A stretch of 5,485 bases of DNA from Clostridiaceae bacterium (GCA_012514965.1 JAAYZH010000089.1:1-5485), one strand, 5' to 3'. Positions 1-5,317 are shown, counted from the first letter of the stretch. Translations and numbers: made by a program. Notes: a model not told the origin generated them from the letters alone.

Positions 1-1089
1 AAGGTTGCGGACACCGATCGCGGAGATCATTCCGTAGAGGATCAGGGACACACCGCCGATAATGGCAACGGGGATCGAGCGGATCGCGCCGCTGACAGCC
101 GGGAAGAAGGACAGCACGATTGCCAGAACCGCCGCCAGCTGCATGACGCGGGGATCGTAGACCTTCGTAAGGACCAGGACGCCAGTATTCTCGCCATACG
201 TGGTGTTGGCAGGACCGCCGACAGCCGAAGCCATCGCCGTAGCAATACCATCACCAAGCAGGGTGCGATGCAGGCCTGGGTCCTTGATGTAGTTTTTGCC
301 TGTCGTAGCACCGATCGCCGAGATGTCGCCGATGTGCTCCATCATGGTGGCCAGGGCCAAAGGCATGATCGTGATGATCGCGCTGATGTCGAACTTCATG
401 AACTGTGCTCTATCCAGAGGCAGGGCAACGACCTTCGTGCCTTCCAGCAGGGAGAAGTCGACTTTGTCCATGGCCAAAGCCAGTGCGTAGGAAATGCCGA
501 TGCCGAGGATGATGGGAATGATTTTCGCCATACCCTTGCCATAGATATTAAAGATCACTACAACAGCGATCGCGACTACAGCCAGAAGCCAGTTCGAGCT
601 GGCGTTGCTGATGGCGGAAGGAGCGAGGATCAGGCCGATCGAGATGATGATGGGACCCGTGACCACCGGCGGGAAAAAGCGCATAACTTTGCGCACGCCG
701 AAGAACTTAATGAAGCCCGCCATCACCACATAGACGAGACCGGCAAAAAAAACGCCGCCACTTGCGTAGGGCAGCATCTCGAGATTCGACTTGCCGTCGA
801 TCAATGGCGCGACCGCCGCGTACCCGCCCAGAAAGGCGAACGAGGAGCCCAGGAAAGCAGGCACCTTGCCCTTGGTCAAAAGATGAAACAATAGTGTGCC
901 CAAACCGGCCATCAGGAGCGTCGTCGAGACATCCAAGCCCGTCAGGAGAGGAACCAGAATCGTGGCCCCAAACATAGCGAATAGGTGCTGCGCGCCGAGA
1001 ATCAATGTCTTCCCCGGTGAAAGCTGGCGAACATCCCAGATCGGGTCCTGGCCAAGCTCTGTACGCTTCGTAGACTGTGCAATCTTCAT
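1..1089 (-). CDS. uraA: NCS2-family uracil (uracil/xanthine) permease, 3' end missing
   Basis: This is an inner-membrane nucleobase:H+ symporter of the NCS2/NAT family, most likely importing uracil for pyrimidine salvage. I translated 363 codons with no stop; the frame runs off the left edge, so roughly the last 60-90 residues (final membrane helices) are missing. TM1 carries the family QH motif (GAQHLFAMFG, residues 32-41). TM8 has MEHIGDI (E251, H252, D255), followed by DPGLHRTLLGDG. TM10 carries the uracil-type signature GGPANTTYGENTGVL with E300. E251 and E300 correspond to the substrate-binding glutamates of E. coli UraA (E241, E290). The position of UraA H245 is Asp here (D255), as in xanthine carriers, so some uncertainty over substrate remains. 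The ATG is preceded by AAGGGGGA (1095-1102), which supports this start. No PyrR-type attenuator was recognised upstream. The gene shares strand with the PepSY gene upstream but is 421 bp away and seems functionally separate. Confidence 0.93.
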   Translation of the reverse strand, partial: MKIAQSTKRTELGQDPIWDVRQLSPGKTLILGAQHLFAMFGATILVPLLTGLDVSTTLLMAGLGTLLFHLLTKGKVPAFLGSSFAFLGGYAAVAPLIDGKSNLEMLPYASGGVFFAGLVYVVMAGFIKFFGVRKVMRFFPPVVTGPIIISIGLILAPSAISNASSNWLLAVVAIAVVVIFNIYGKGMAKIIPIILGIGISYALALAMDKVDFSLLEGTKVVALPLDRAQFMKFDISAIITIMPLALATMMEHIGDISAIGATTGKNYIKDPGLHRTLLGDGIATAMASAVGGPANTTYGENTGVLVLTKVYDPRVMQLAAVLAIVLSFFPAVSGAIRSIPVAIIGGVSLILYGMISAIGVRNL

Positions 1090-1116
1090 AGCAATCCCCC
1101 TTGAATTTGATCCCCG

Positions 1117-1148
1117 ATATTATTGCACAAGATCGGCTCTCTGTCTAA
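1117..1148 (-). promoter_or_regulatory. candidate promoter of the uracil permease gene
   Basis: On the minus strand TTAGAC (1143-1148) is followed after 18 bp by AATAAT (1119-1124); TAATAT (1117-1122) overlaps the latter. These could be -35 and -10 elements about 30 bp upstream of the permease start. The match to the sigma-70/SigA consensus is only moderate, and the call rests on position and a local AT-rich patch. Confidence 0.3.
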
Positions 1149-1220
1149 GGTGAATCCCGGCGCGGGCCTCTGAATTTTTGCGCAGCTACGGGAATTGCGG
1201 CCAGCTACCGGGTGCGGCCG

Positions 1221-1325
1221 AAAGTCCCCGTTCATGAGCGGCGTTGGTCCTCGCCTGCGTAAACGTGTGGTGGTTATACCACACGTTTACTTGTCTGCGG
1301 AGACTTGCTCATGAAGGGGGACTTT
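1221..1325. repeat. 105-bp nested inverted repeat
   Basis: The outer arms AAAGTCCCCGTTCATGAGC (1221-1239) and GCTCATGAAGGGGGACTTT (1307-1325) are reverse complements over 19 bp with one mismatch. The central hairpin is a perfect 13-bp inverted repeat (1259-1290). The spacers between outer and inner stems are unpaired or only weakly pairing. The 5' side begins directly at a copy of the 20-bp direct repeat. The structure could be a small non-autonomous mobile element (MITE-like), a long transcript hairpin in the leader of the permease gene, or a protein-binding palindrome. It codes for nothing I can recognise. Confidence 0.75.
1259..1290. other. perfect 13-bp hairpin, apex of the nested palindrome
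   Basis: GTAAACGTGTGGT pairs exactly with ACCACACGTTTAC across the 6-nt loop GGTTAT. No T-run follows on either strand, so it does not look like an intrinsic terminator. As double-stranded DNA it would serve as a dyad operator or cruciform; as RNA it would be a very stable stem. Confidence 0.75.
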
Positions 1326-1351
1326 TCTCAGGCGCAGCGCGGGTGAAGAAG

Positions 1352-1373
1352 TAGGTAGATTATAGGTAGATTA
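1352..1373. promoter_or_regulatory. perfect 11-bp tandem repeat, candidate response-regulator box
   Basis: TAGGTAGATTA occurs twice head to tail with no gap (1352-1362 and 1363-1373). OmpR/PhoB-family regulators bind as head-to-tail dimers to direct repeats spaced 11 bp, which is exactly this geometry. The core AGGTAGATTA recurs at 2812-2821 in front of the signalling genes. On the minus strand the junction creates a perfect TATAAT (1359-1364), which could itself be a -10 element reading toward the palindrome and the permease, although no good -35 is visible. Assignment to the regulator in this window is inferred. Confidence 0.45.
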
Positions 1374-1453
1374 ATCGTTATCTTTTATTTGAGGGGCTGT
1401 TGTGGCAGCTTTCACCGGCATTCATGCAGCTCCCGGGTGCGGCCGACATAATA

Positions 1454-1481
1454 ACAGCAGCCCCAAAGCAGGAGCTGCTGT
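1454..1481 (-). terminator. weak hairpin terminator downstream of the PepSY gene
   Basis: ACAGCAGC (1454-1461) and GCTGCTGT (1474-1481) form a perfect 8-bp stem around a 12-nt loop, 30 bp beyond the PepSY stop codon. On the minus strand the stem is followed by TATTATG rather than a clean T-run, so termination may be inefficient. An overlapping alternative stem, CTGCT/AGCAG around 1475-1487, could compete with it. Confidence 0.4.
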
Positions 1482-1510
1482 CAGCAGAGGGAATCAGGCA
1501 GTCTTCACGC

Positions 1511-2731
1511 CTAATCGTCTATATCGTCATCGTCATCTTCATCTTCATCATCATAATCGTCGTCGTCATCGTCATGATCATCATCATCGTCCCCATACGT
1601 GGCGCGTGAGGTCTGGCGGGTCGTGGGTCTGGCCGTTGCGGTAGGCTGGGCAGTTGTCACCTGAGGCCTCGTCTGAATGATGATCGTCGCCTGGTCGTCG
1701 TCGTCATCATCGTCGTCCCCATGCTGCTCTCTATGTGTATTCTGGTATTGTTCTGTGGCCGTAGTCTGGATAATGACCGTGGCACGTGTCTCCTCGTCAT
1801 CATCGTCATCATCATCTGAGTCAAAGGGCGTCGAAGTCAGCGTTTCACCGGCGGCTGGATCACCGCTTGTCGCGGCGGTATCAGCGTCATCGAGCAGAAG
1901 CTCATCATAAGCGCTGAAGGCGTAGCTGCGGCGGCTCACCGAAACCATGTCGCCGGTTTTGGCATCGAGAAGAAGCTCATACTCCACTCCGTCCTTAAGC
2001 AAAGTGATTTCGTAGACTGCCTGCTCATCGTCCTCGTCGAGGTCGAGACCTGTGATCACCGCGCCGTACACCTGCTGGCGGGCAAGAGCCTCGATGGAAG
2101 CCACATTCATGTAGCCCTTTGCTTCAATTACGCCTTCGTAGTCGACATCGTGCTGATCTAGCGTCAAGAGGATCTTGCTGTCGGCCTTCATTTTGTATTT
2201 GGCCAAAGTCCCCCGCTCCGCATCGTACACTGCGAAGCCTGTGAAATTGCCCTGGGTAAAACGGAGGTAATATTCATAGCCGCCGTCGGCCTGGTCCAGA
2301 ACGAGTTCGTCGAGAACCGCCTCAGGGAAGTCCACACCGAACTGCTCACGAACCGTTCCCTTCGTCACGGAGACTGCTTTGGCAGCGCGGTAGCCGATGC
2401 GCTGCGATTCTACACGGCGTACAGGGCCGTCACCGCGCAGCTCGACTTCGTACTTGCTGCCCGTCTCGGTATCAAACCACTTGAACTCATAGCCATCATC
2501 ATCCGTTTCGCCGGCCAGATACGAAGCACTGTCGGGAACATACGTTGCCGCGATTTTTTTGGCCTCTTCCTGGCTGATCGCCTTGACGCGGTCACTGTTT
2601 AGATATAGTCCAACGACGGCAATGGCCAAAGCCAGCAGGATCGCTGTCGCAATTGCGATCTTCCTGCGCAGGTTCTGAGCACGCTGAGCCACCGGGGCCG
2701 AAACGACTCGCTTGTCTGCTGTTTTTTTCAT
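1511..2731 (-). CDS. PepSY-domain membrane protein with poly-aspartate C-terminal tail
   Basis: This is a 406-residue predicted type II single-pass protein. A basic N-terminus (MKKTADKR...LRRK) precedes a membrane segment at about 24-44, placing the rest outside the cell. Residues 52-112 resemble a PepSY domain (ISQEEAKKIAATYVP ... GSKYEVEL). Residues about 121-183 look like a degenerate second copy. Residues about 197-266 form a third that ends in the typical YELLLDAKTGDMVSV. The tail (about 304-406) has three acidic blocks: D304-E314 with seven consecutive Asp, D339-D346 with eight, and 381-406 with 21 Asp in 26 residues. They are separated by Thr/Gln-rich linkers containing ATVIIQT (317-323) and ATIIIQT (348-354). 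ATG is preceded by AAGGAGGAG (2734-2742). PepSY proteins often restrain peptidases or accompany sensor kinases. The adjacent divergent two-component system suggests this is its target or accessory sensor; poly-Asp suggests binding of divalent or polyvalent cations (inference). No LPXTG or catalytic motif is seen. Confidence 0.85.
   Translation of the reverse strand: MKKTADKRVVSAPVAQRAQNLRRKIAIATAILLALAIAVVGLYLNSDRVKAISQEEAKKIAATYVPDSASYLAGETDDDGYEFKWFDTETGSKYEVELRGDGPVRRVESQRIGYRAAKAVSVTKGTVREQFGVDFPEAVLDELVLDQADGGYEYYLRFTQGNFTGFAVYDAERGTLAKYKMKADSKILLTLDQHDVDYEGVIEAKGYMNVASIEALARQQVYGAVITGLDLDEDDEQAVYEITLLKDGVEYELLLDAKTGDMVSVSRRSYAFSAYDELLLDDADTAATSGDPAAGETLTSTPFDSDDDDDDDEETRATVIIQTTATEQYQNTHREQHGDDDDDDDDQATIIIQTRPQVTTAQPTATARPTTRQTSRATYGDDDDDHDDDDDDYDDEDEDDDDDIDD
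1514..1816 (-). repeat. GAC/GAT trinucleotide tracts encoding three poly-Asp blocks, with duplicated linker module
   Basis: Asp-codon runs lie at 1514-1591 (interrupted), 1694-1717 (eight codons) and 1796-1816 (seven codons). Each of the two upstream blocks is followed by a module encoding AT[V/I]IIQT, and the DNA of the two modules is similar too (GTCTGAATGATGATCGTCGC versus GTCTGGATAATGACCGTGGC on the plus strand). Both linkers end in Gly just before the next Asp run. The tail therefore probably grew by duplication of a block of about 33-42 codons plus slippage in the triplet tracts. Mixed GAC and GAT codons would moderate slippage. Confidence 0.8.
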
Positions 2732-2755
2732 AACTCCTCCTTGAGTCTATAAAGA

Positions 2756-2768
2756 GGCAGATACTGCC
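2756..2768. other. small hairpin in the leader of the PepSY gene
   Basis: GGCAG (2756-2760) and CTGCC (2764-2768) form a perfect 5-bp stem with a 3-nt loop. It lies 13 bp upstream of the Shine-Dalgarno sequence, within the inferred leader. It may affect translation or message stability, but it could also occur by chance. Confidence 0.25.
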
Positions 2769-2790
2769 AAAGGTATTGATTACTATCCAT

Positions 2791-2822
2791 AGTGTAGGCA
2801 GCCAAGATGAGAGGTAGATTAA
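2791..2822 (-). promoter_or_regulatory. candidate regulated promoter of the PepSY gene with response-regulator half-sites
   Basis: AGGTAGATTAA (2812-2822) repeats the 1352-1373 tandem unit. A degenerate copy sharing AGAT lies exactly 11 bp away (AGAT at 2805-2808 and 2816-2819). On the minus strand a possible -10, TACACT (2791-2796), is positioned so that its -35 (about 2814-2819) falls inside the conserved half-site, and no consensus -35 exists. This is the layout of promoters activated by OmpR/PhoB-type regulators bound at the -35 region. The site lies between the divergent genes, so it could also autoregulate the two-component operon. Confidence 0.4.
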
Positions 2823-2850
2823 AACACAAAAAAAGTCACAGGAGATTTTC

Positions 2851-2879
2851 TCACACGTTCTCGGCTGTGCATGTAAAAT
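2851..2879 (+). promoter_or_regulatory. weak candidate promoter of the two-component operon
   Basis: TAAAAT (2874-2879) is a reasonable -10 about 57 bp upstream of the response-regulator start. The position 17 bp further upstream reads TCACAC (2851-2856), a poor -35. An activator or another sigma factor may be involved. This is the best AT-rich candidate in the interval, not a confident call. Confidence 0.25.
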
Positions 2880-2935
2880 AGAGCATAAGAGATCTTTCTC
2901 AGCCAGTAAGGCCAGCGAGAGGAGGCAGAATCCCT

Positions 2936-3616
2936 ATGCGCATTTTCTACGCCGAAGACGAACGCGACATTCTCGAAAGCACCACGCGCCACCTGAAGGC
3001 CGAAGGCCACAGTGTCGACACCTGCAGGCGCGGTGATGAAGCCATGGATTATCTGGAAATGACCGAGTACGACGCCGTCATCCTCGACATCATGCTGCCC
3101 GGCCTGGACGGCCTCGAGATTCTCCGCCGCCTGCGCAAGGCCGGCAGCACCGTCCCTGTGCTCCTCCTGACCGCCCGGGACGCCATCCGGGACCGCGTCG
3201 GCGGCCTCGACGCCGGAGCCGACGACTACCTCACGAAGCCCTTCGCTTTCGCTGAGCTGTCCGCGCGCTTGCGCGCCCTGTTCCGCCGCCCCCAGACCGA
3301 CGAGCCGTTGAGCAACATCCGCCGCCTGGCCGACCTCAGCCTCGACCAGGCCACCCACGAAGTGCGCCGAGGCGAGATCTCCATCAATCTCTCGGCCAAA
3401 GAATTCGCCATCCTTGAATATATGCTGCGCAACCAGGGGCAGGTTCTATCCCGTGAACAAATCGAGCAGAACGCCTGGAGCTATGACTTCATCGGCGGCA
3501 GCAACGTCGTCGACGTCTACATCCGCTATCTGCGCAAAAAGATCGATGACGGCTTCTCCCCCAAACTCATCCACACCGTCCGCGGCGCTGGTTACGTACT
3601 CAAGGAGGAAACCTGA
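2936..3616 (+). CDS. OmpR/PhoB-family response regulator
   Basis: This is a 226-residue cytoplasmic transcription factor, the usual length for the family. The receiver domain (1-117) has the acidic pair E7/D8, phosphoacceptor D51 (VILDIMLPGLDG), switch Thr T79 (LLLTARD) and conserved K101 (TKPF). The C-terminal winged helix (about 129-224) has the alpha-loop region LSAKEFAILEYMLRNQGQVLSREQI, recognition helix NVVDVYIRYLRKKI (190-203) and the closing hairpin IHTVRGAGYVL. All catalytic residues are present, so it should be phosphorylated by the kinase encoded immediately downstream. GAGAGGAGG (2917-2925) precedes the ATG by 10 nt. Its stop overlaps the kinase start by one base (TGATG), indicating translational coupling. 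Likely targets are the 11-bp repeat sites at 2800-2822 and 1352-1373 (inference). Family certainty is high; the stimulus and regulon are unknown, so no gene symbol is given. Confidence 0.95.
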   Translation: MRIFYAEDERDILESTTRHLKAEGHSVDTCRRGDEAMDYLEMTEYDAVILDIMLPGLDGLEILRRLRKAGSTVPVLLLTARDAIRDRVGGLDAGADDYLTKPFAFAELSARLRALFRRPQTDEPLSNIRRLADLSLDQATHEVRRGEISINLSAKEFAILEYMLRNQGQVLSREQIEQNAWSYDFIGGSNVVDVYIRYLRKKIDDGFSPKLIHTVRGAGYVLKEET

Positions 3617-5085
3617 TGGCCACACAGGCAGCCCCGGAACCCGAGCGTGTGGAGCGTGTGGAGCGTGTGGAGCGTGTGGAGCGGGCCGATCGCAGCGAGC
3701 GTGCCGAGCGTGTGGAGCGCCCCAAGCGCAGATCGGTCTCGAAAAGTCTCACACTCTTCTACACCGTTTCCCTCCTCTGTCTGCTCTTGATTCTCTACTT
3801 CTTCCTCTATCTCTTCACCAATCGCATCACTACCTCGGCCTCACAGCCCCTGCTCGAAAAAGCCGTCCGCGAGACCGTGAACGCAATGGTATTCGAGGAA
3901 AATACCATCCTGATCGACGAAGACATCGACCTCTTCTATGACGGCGTCAGCCTCATCCTCTACGACTCCTCAGGCGAAGTCATTCTCGGCGGCCTGCCCA
4001 ACAGCTTCCCGGCAGAGATCACCCTCGTGAACGACCGGCACCGCCTCATCGAAAGCGAAATCAACTGGAATGTCTACGACCTCTTTGTCCAATACAAAGG
4101 CACCGGCCTCTGGGTCCGCGGCATGTATTCGTTGAGTTCCGCCGACCAATTCGCAAGCAATCTCACCACAGCCCTGGCCATCAGCTACCCCATCCTGATC
4201 GCCCTCGTCATTCTCGCCGGTTACCTCATCACCAAGCGCACCCTCAAGCCCCTGGAAGATCTCTCTGCCAAGGTCAAAGAAATCGGCAGCGGCAGCGATC
4301 TCCGCACACGTCTGCCCGCCGCCCCCACCGGCAAGACCAACGAAATCACCCTCCTCTCCGAAAACTTCAACGCCATGCTGGACCGCCTGCAAAACAGCTT
4401 TCTCAAAGAGCAGCAATTCACTTCAGATGCCTCGCACGAGCTGCGCACCCCCGTCGCGGCAATTCTCGCCCAGGCCGAGTCCGGTCTGATCCCCGGCACC
4501 ACCACAGAAGAGAAGAATCATTCGCTCGAGCGTATTCGCGGCCAAATCCAAAACATGGACACCCTCATCAACCAGCTGCTGGAGCTGACCCGCGGCGACC
4601 GCGGCACTGCCGATGTCGCCTTTGGCAGGCTCAACTTCTCCGAACTCACCGAAATGGTCTGCGAATCCCTGCAGGAATCCGCCGCCGATCGTCGCATCAC
4701 CCTGCAGAGCCGCCTGGATGAAGCCGTCTTCGTCCGGGCCGACGAGGTCCTGCTGATGCGGGCCGTAATCAATCTTGTCAACAACGCCATCCAGTACGGT
4801 CGGGAGGGCGGCTTCGTAACGCTCGACCTGCGTCGCGACGGCCCCCTGGCCTTGCTGAGCGTCACCGACAACGGCATCGGCATCGCCGAAGCTGACTTGC
4901 CACACATATTCGACCGCTTCTATCGCGTGGGCCGGGACCGTGGCCAAAGCGGCACCTACAGCTCAGGCCTCGGCCTTTCGATGGTCAAATGGATCGCGAA
5001 AGTTCACGAGGGCAGTATCGAGGTGAACTCCACCCTCAACGCCGGCTCCCAGTTCTTGCTGCGCCTCCCGCTGGCAGAGGACTAG
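3616..5085 (+). CDS. membrane sensor histidine kinase (HAMP-HisKA-HATPase_c)
   Basis: This is a 489-residue partner kinase of the upstream regulator. The order is: a charged cytoplasmic N-terminal extension (10-39) made of Glu-Arg-Val repeats; TM1 at about 45-67; an extracellular sensor domain at about 68-185 with an acidic stretch, EENTILIDEDIDLFYDG (94-110); TM2 at about 186-206; HAMP at about 204-262; and HisKA with phospho-acceptor H274 in SHELRTP (E275 and T278 present for phosphatase activity). The ATPase domain has the N-box NLVNNAIQYG (N390), G1 DNGIGI (418-423), F-box FDRFYRV and G2 SGLGLSMVK (450-458). All motifs are intact. AAGGAGG (3602-3608) lies 7 nt before the ATG, which overlaps the regulator stop codon. 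The N-terminal extension is unusual for this class. The acidic extracellular patch could bind cations, as in PhoQ, but that is inference; the sensor domain itself matches no family I recognise. Confidence 0.95.
   Translation: MATQAAPEPERVERVERVERVERADRSERAERVERPKRRSVSKSLTLFYTVSLLCLLLILYFFLYLFTNRITTSASQPLLEKAVRETVNAMVFEENTILIDEDIDLFYDGVSLILYDSSGEVILGGLPNSFPAEITLVNDRHRLIESEINWNVYDLFVQYKGTGLWVRGMYSLSSADQFASNLTTALAISYPILIALVILAGYLITKRTLKPLEDLSAKVKEIGSGSDLRTRLPAAPTGKTNEITLLSENFNAMLDRLQNSFLKEQQFTSDASHELRTPVAAILAQAESGLIPGTTTEEKNHSLERIRGQIQNMDTLINQLLELTRGDRGTADVAFGRLNFSELTEMVCESLQESAADRRITLQSRLDEAVFVRADEVLLMRAVINLVNNAIQYGREGGFVTLDLRRDGPLALLSVTDNGIGIAEADLPHIFDRFYRVGRDRGQSGTYSSGLGLSMVKWIAKVHEGSIEVNSTLNAGSQFLLRLPLAED
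3643..3678 (+). repeat. 9-bp GAGCGTGTG minisatellite inside the kinase gene
   Basis: There are four perfect head-to-tail copies of GAGCGTGTG, followed by degenerate relatives to about 3720. In frame each unit encodes Glu-Arg-Val, so gain or loss of units changes the N-terminal extension by three residues without a frameshift. The alternating Glu/Arg pattern predicts a charged, salt-bridged helix. Confidence 0.9.
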
Positions 5086-5140
5086 GGCGGCGCAGGAGGG
5101 TTGGAGGGTCGGGGGGCGCGGCGGCCGCGGGGGCGAGGGG
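5085..5140 (+). other. G-rich stretch after the kinase stop codon
   Basis: The plus strand carries G runs at 5085-5087, 5098-5100, 5106-5108, 5111-5116, 5129-5133 and 5137-5140, with a GCGGCCGC palindrome between them. Several runs are close enough to suggest possible G-quadruplex formation in the 3' untranslated RNA, although one loop would be long (12 nt). No coding potential is evident. The composition differs sharply from the AT-rich segment at 5226-5310. Confidence 0.4.
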
Positions 5141-5180
5141 TCGGAGGTCGGAGGTCGGAGGTCGGAGGTCGGAGGTCGGA
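5139..5180 (+). repeat. six tandem copies of the heptamer GGTCGGA
   Basis: GGTCGGA is repeated exactly six times without interruption. The last copy (5174-5180) is also the first seven bases of the 52-bp repeat that follows. The other 52-bp copy at 5318 begins with a single GGTCGGA. This suggests that the heptamer expanded at the edge of the element, or that the element inserted at or next to the array. Confidence 0.95.
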
Positions 5181-5225
5181 TTACAGCGGTTTTTGTCATT
5201 TCAAGGCCGCCTGGTGACAAAAATC
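5174..5225 (+). repeat. 52-bp direct repeat, copy 1
   Basis: This is identical over 52 bp to 5318-5369, from GGTCGGATTACAGCGG to GGTGACAAAAATC. The two copies are separated by 92 bp of AT-rich DNA. Copy 1 forms the left and central part of the 62-bp nested hairpin. Confidence 0.95.
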
Positions 5226-5237
5226 TTCCTAATCCGA
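5176..5237. repeat. 62-bp nested hairpin element
   Basis: Outer arms TCGGATTA (5176-5183) and TAATCCGA (5230-5237) pair perfectly. After symmetric 6-nt internal loops, the inner arms TTTTTGTCA (5190-5198) and TGACAAAAA (5215-5223) also pair perfectly, around a 16-nt apical sequence. This symmetry is typical of REP/MITE-like palindromes. As the first strong hairpin downstream of the kinase it may also end or stabilise the operon transcript, but no T-run follows the outer stem. Confidence 0.8.
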
Positions 5238-5317
5238 GATTGCGGGTCAAACCTAGTTCAATATTTCCTATTATTTTACTGTCTAGAGTAGTTTTATAGG
5301 TTTTCTTGAACTCGCCG

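Larger units (their letters stand above)
1183..1446. repeat. dispersed GC-rich direct repeats (three copies)
   Basis: CAGCTNCCGGGTGCGGCCGA occurs at 1202-1221 and 1427-1446, with N as A and C respectively and otherwise identical over 20 bp. A third, shorter relative, CAGCTACGGG, lies at 1183-1192 and is followed by AATTGCGG. The two long copies bracket about 205 bp containing the nested palindrome and the 11-bp tandem repeat. They may be remnants of a mobile or REP-like element, or footprints of a duplication. No transposase is present in the window. Confidence 0.6.

Noticed and set aside
268..894. Long plus-strand open frame of 208 codons.
   Set aside because: It lies fully antisense to the well-supported permease, has a low-complexity charged composition typical of an antisense frame, and shows no family motifs.
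1086..1235. 49-codon minus-strand open frame whose TGA overlaps the permease ATG (ATGA).
   Set aside because: No Shine-Dalgarno sequence precedes its ATG, the peptide resembles nothing known, and it is composed of the GC-rich repeats. The permease has its own strong ribosome binding site.
1090..1260. PyrR-type attenuator or purine/pyrimidine riboswitch upstream of the permease.
   Set aside because: I found no PyrR-binding-loop consensus, no paired terminator/antiterminator with a T-run, and no riboswitch core motif in the leader.
1402..1644. Plus-strand frame with a His-rich peptide resembling a metal-binding protein.
   Set aside because: The His run is the antisense reading of the GAC/GAT poly-Asp tract, and there is no ribosome binding site or independent support.
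2819..3358. 179-codon minus-strand frame overlapping the response regulator.
   Set aside because: It is a shadow of the regulator gene, antisense to conserved receiver-domain codons, with no recognisable domain.
3970..4416. Minus-strand frames inside the kinase gene.
   Set aside because: They arise from GC-biased third positions of the kinase gene and carry no motif or start signal.
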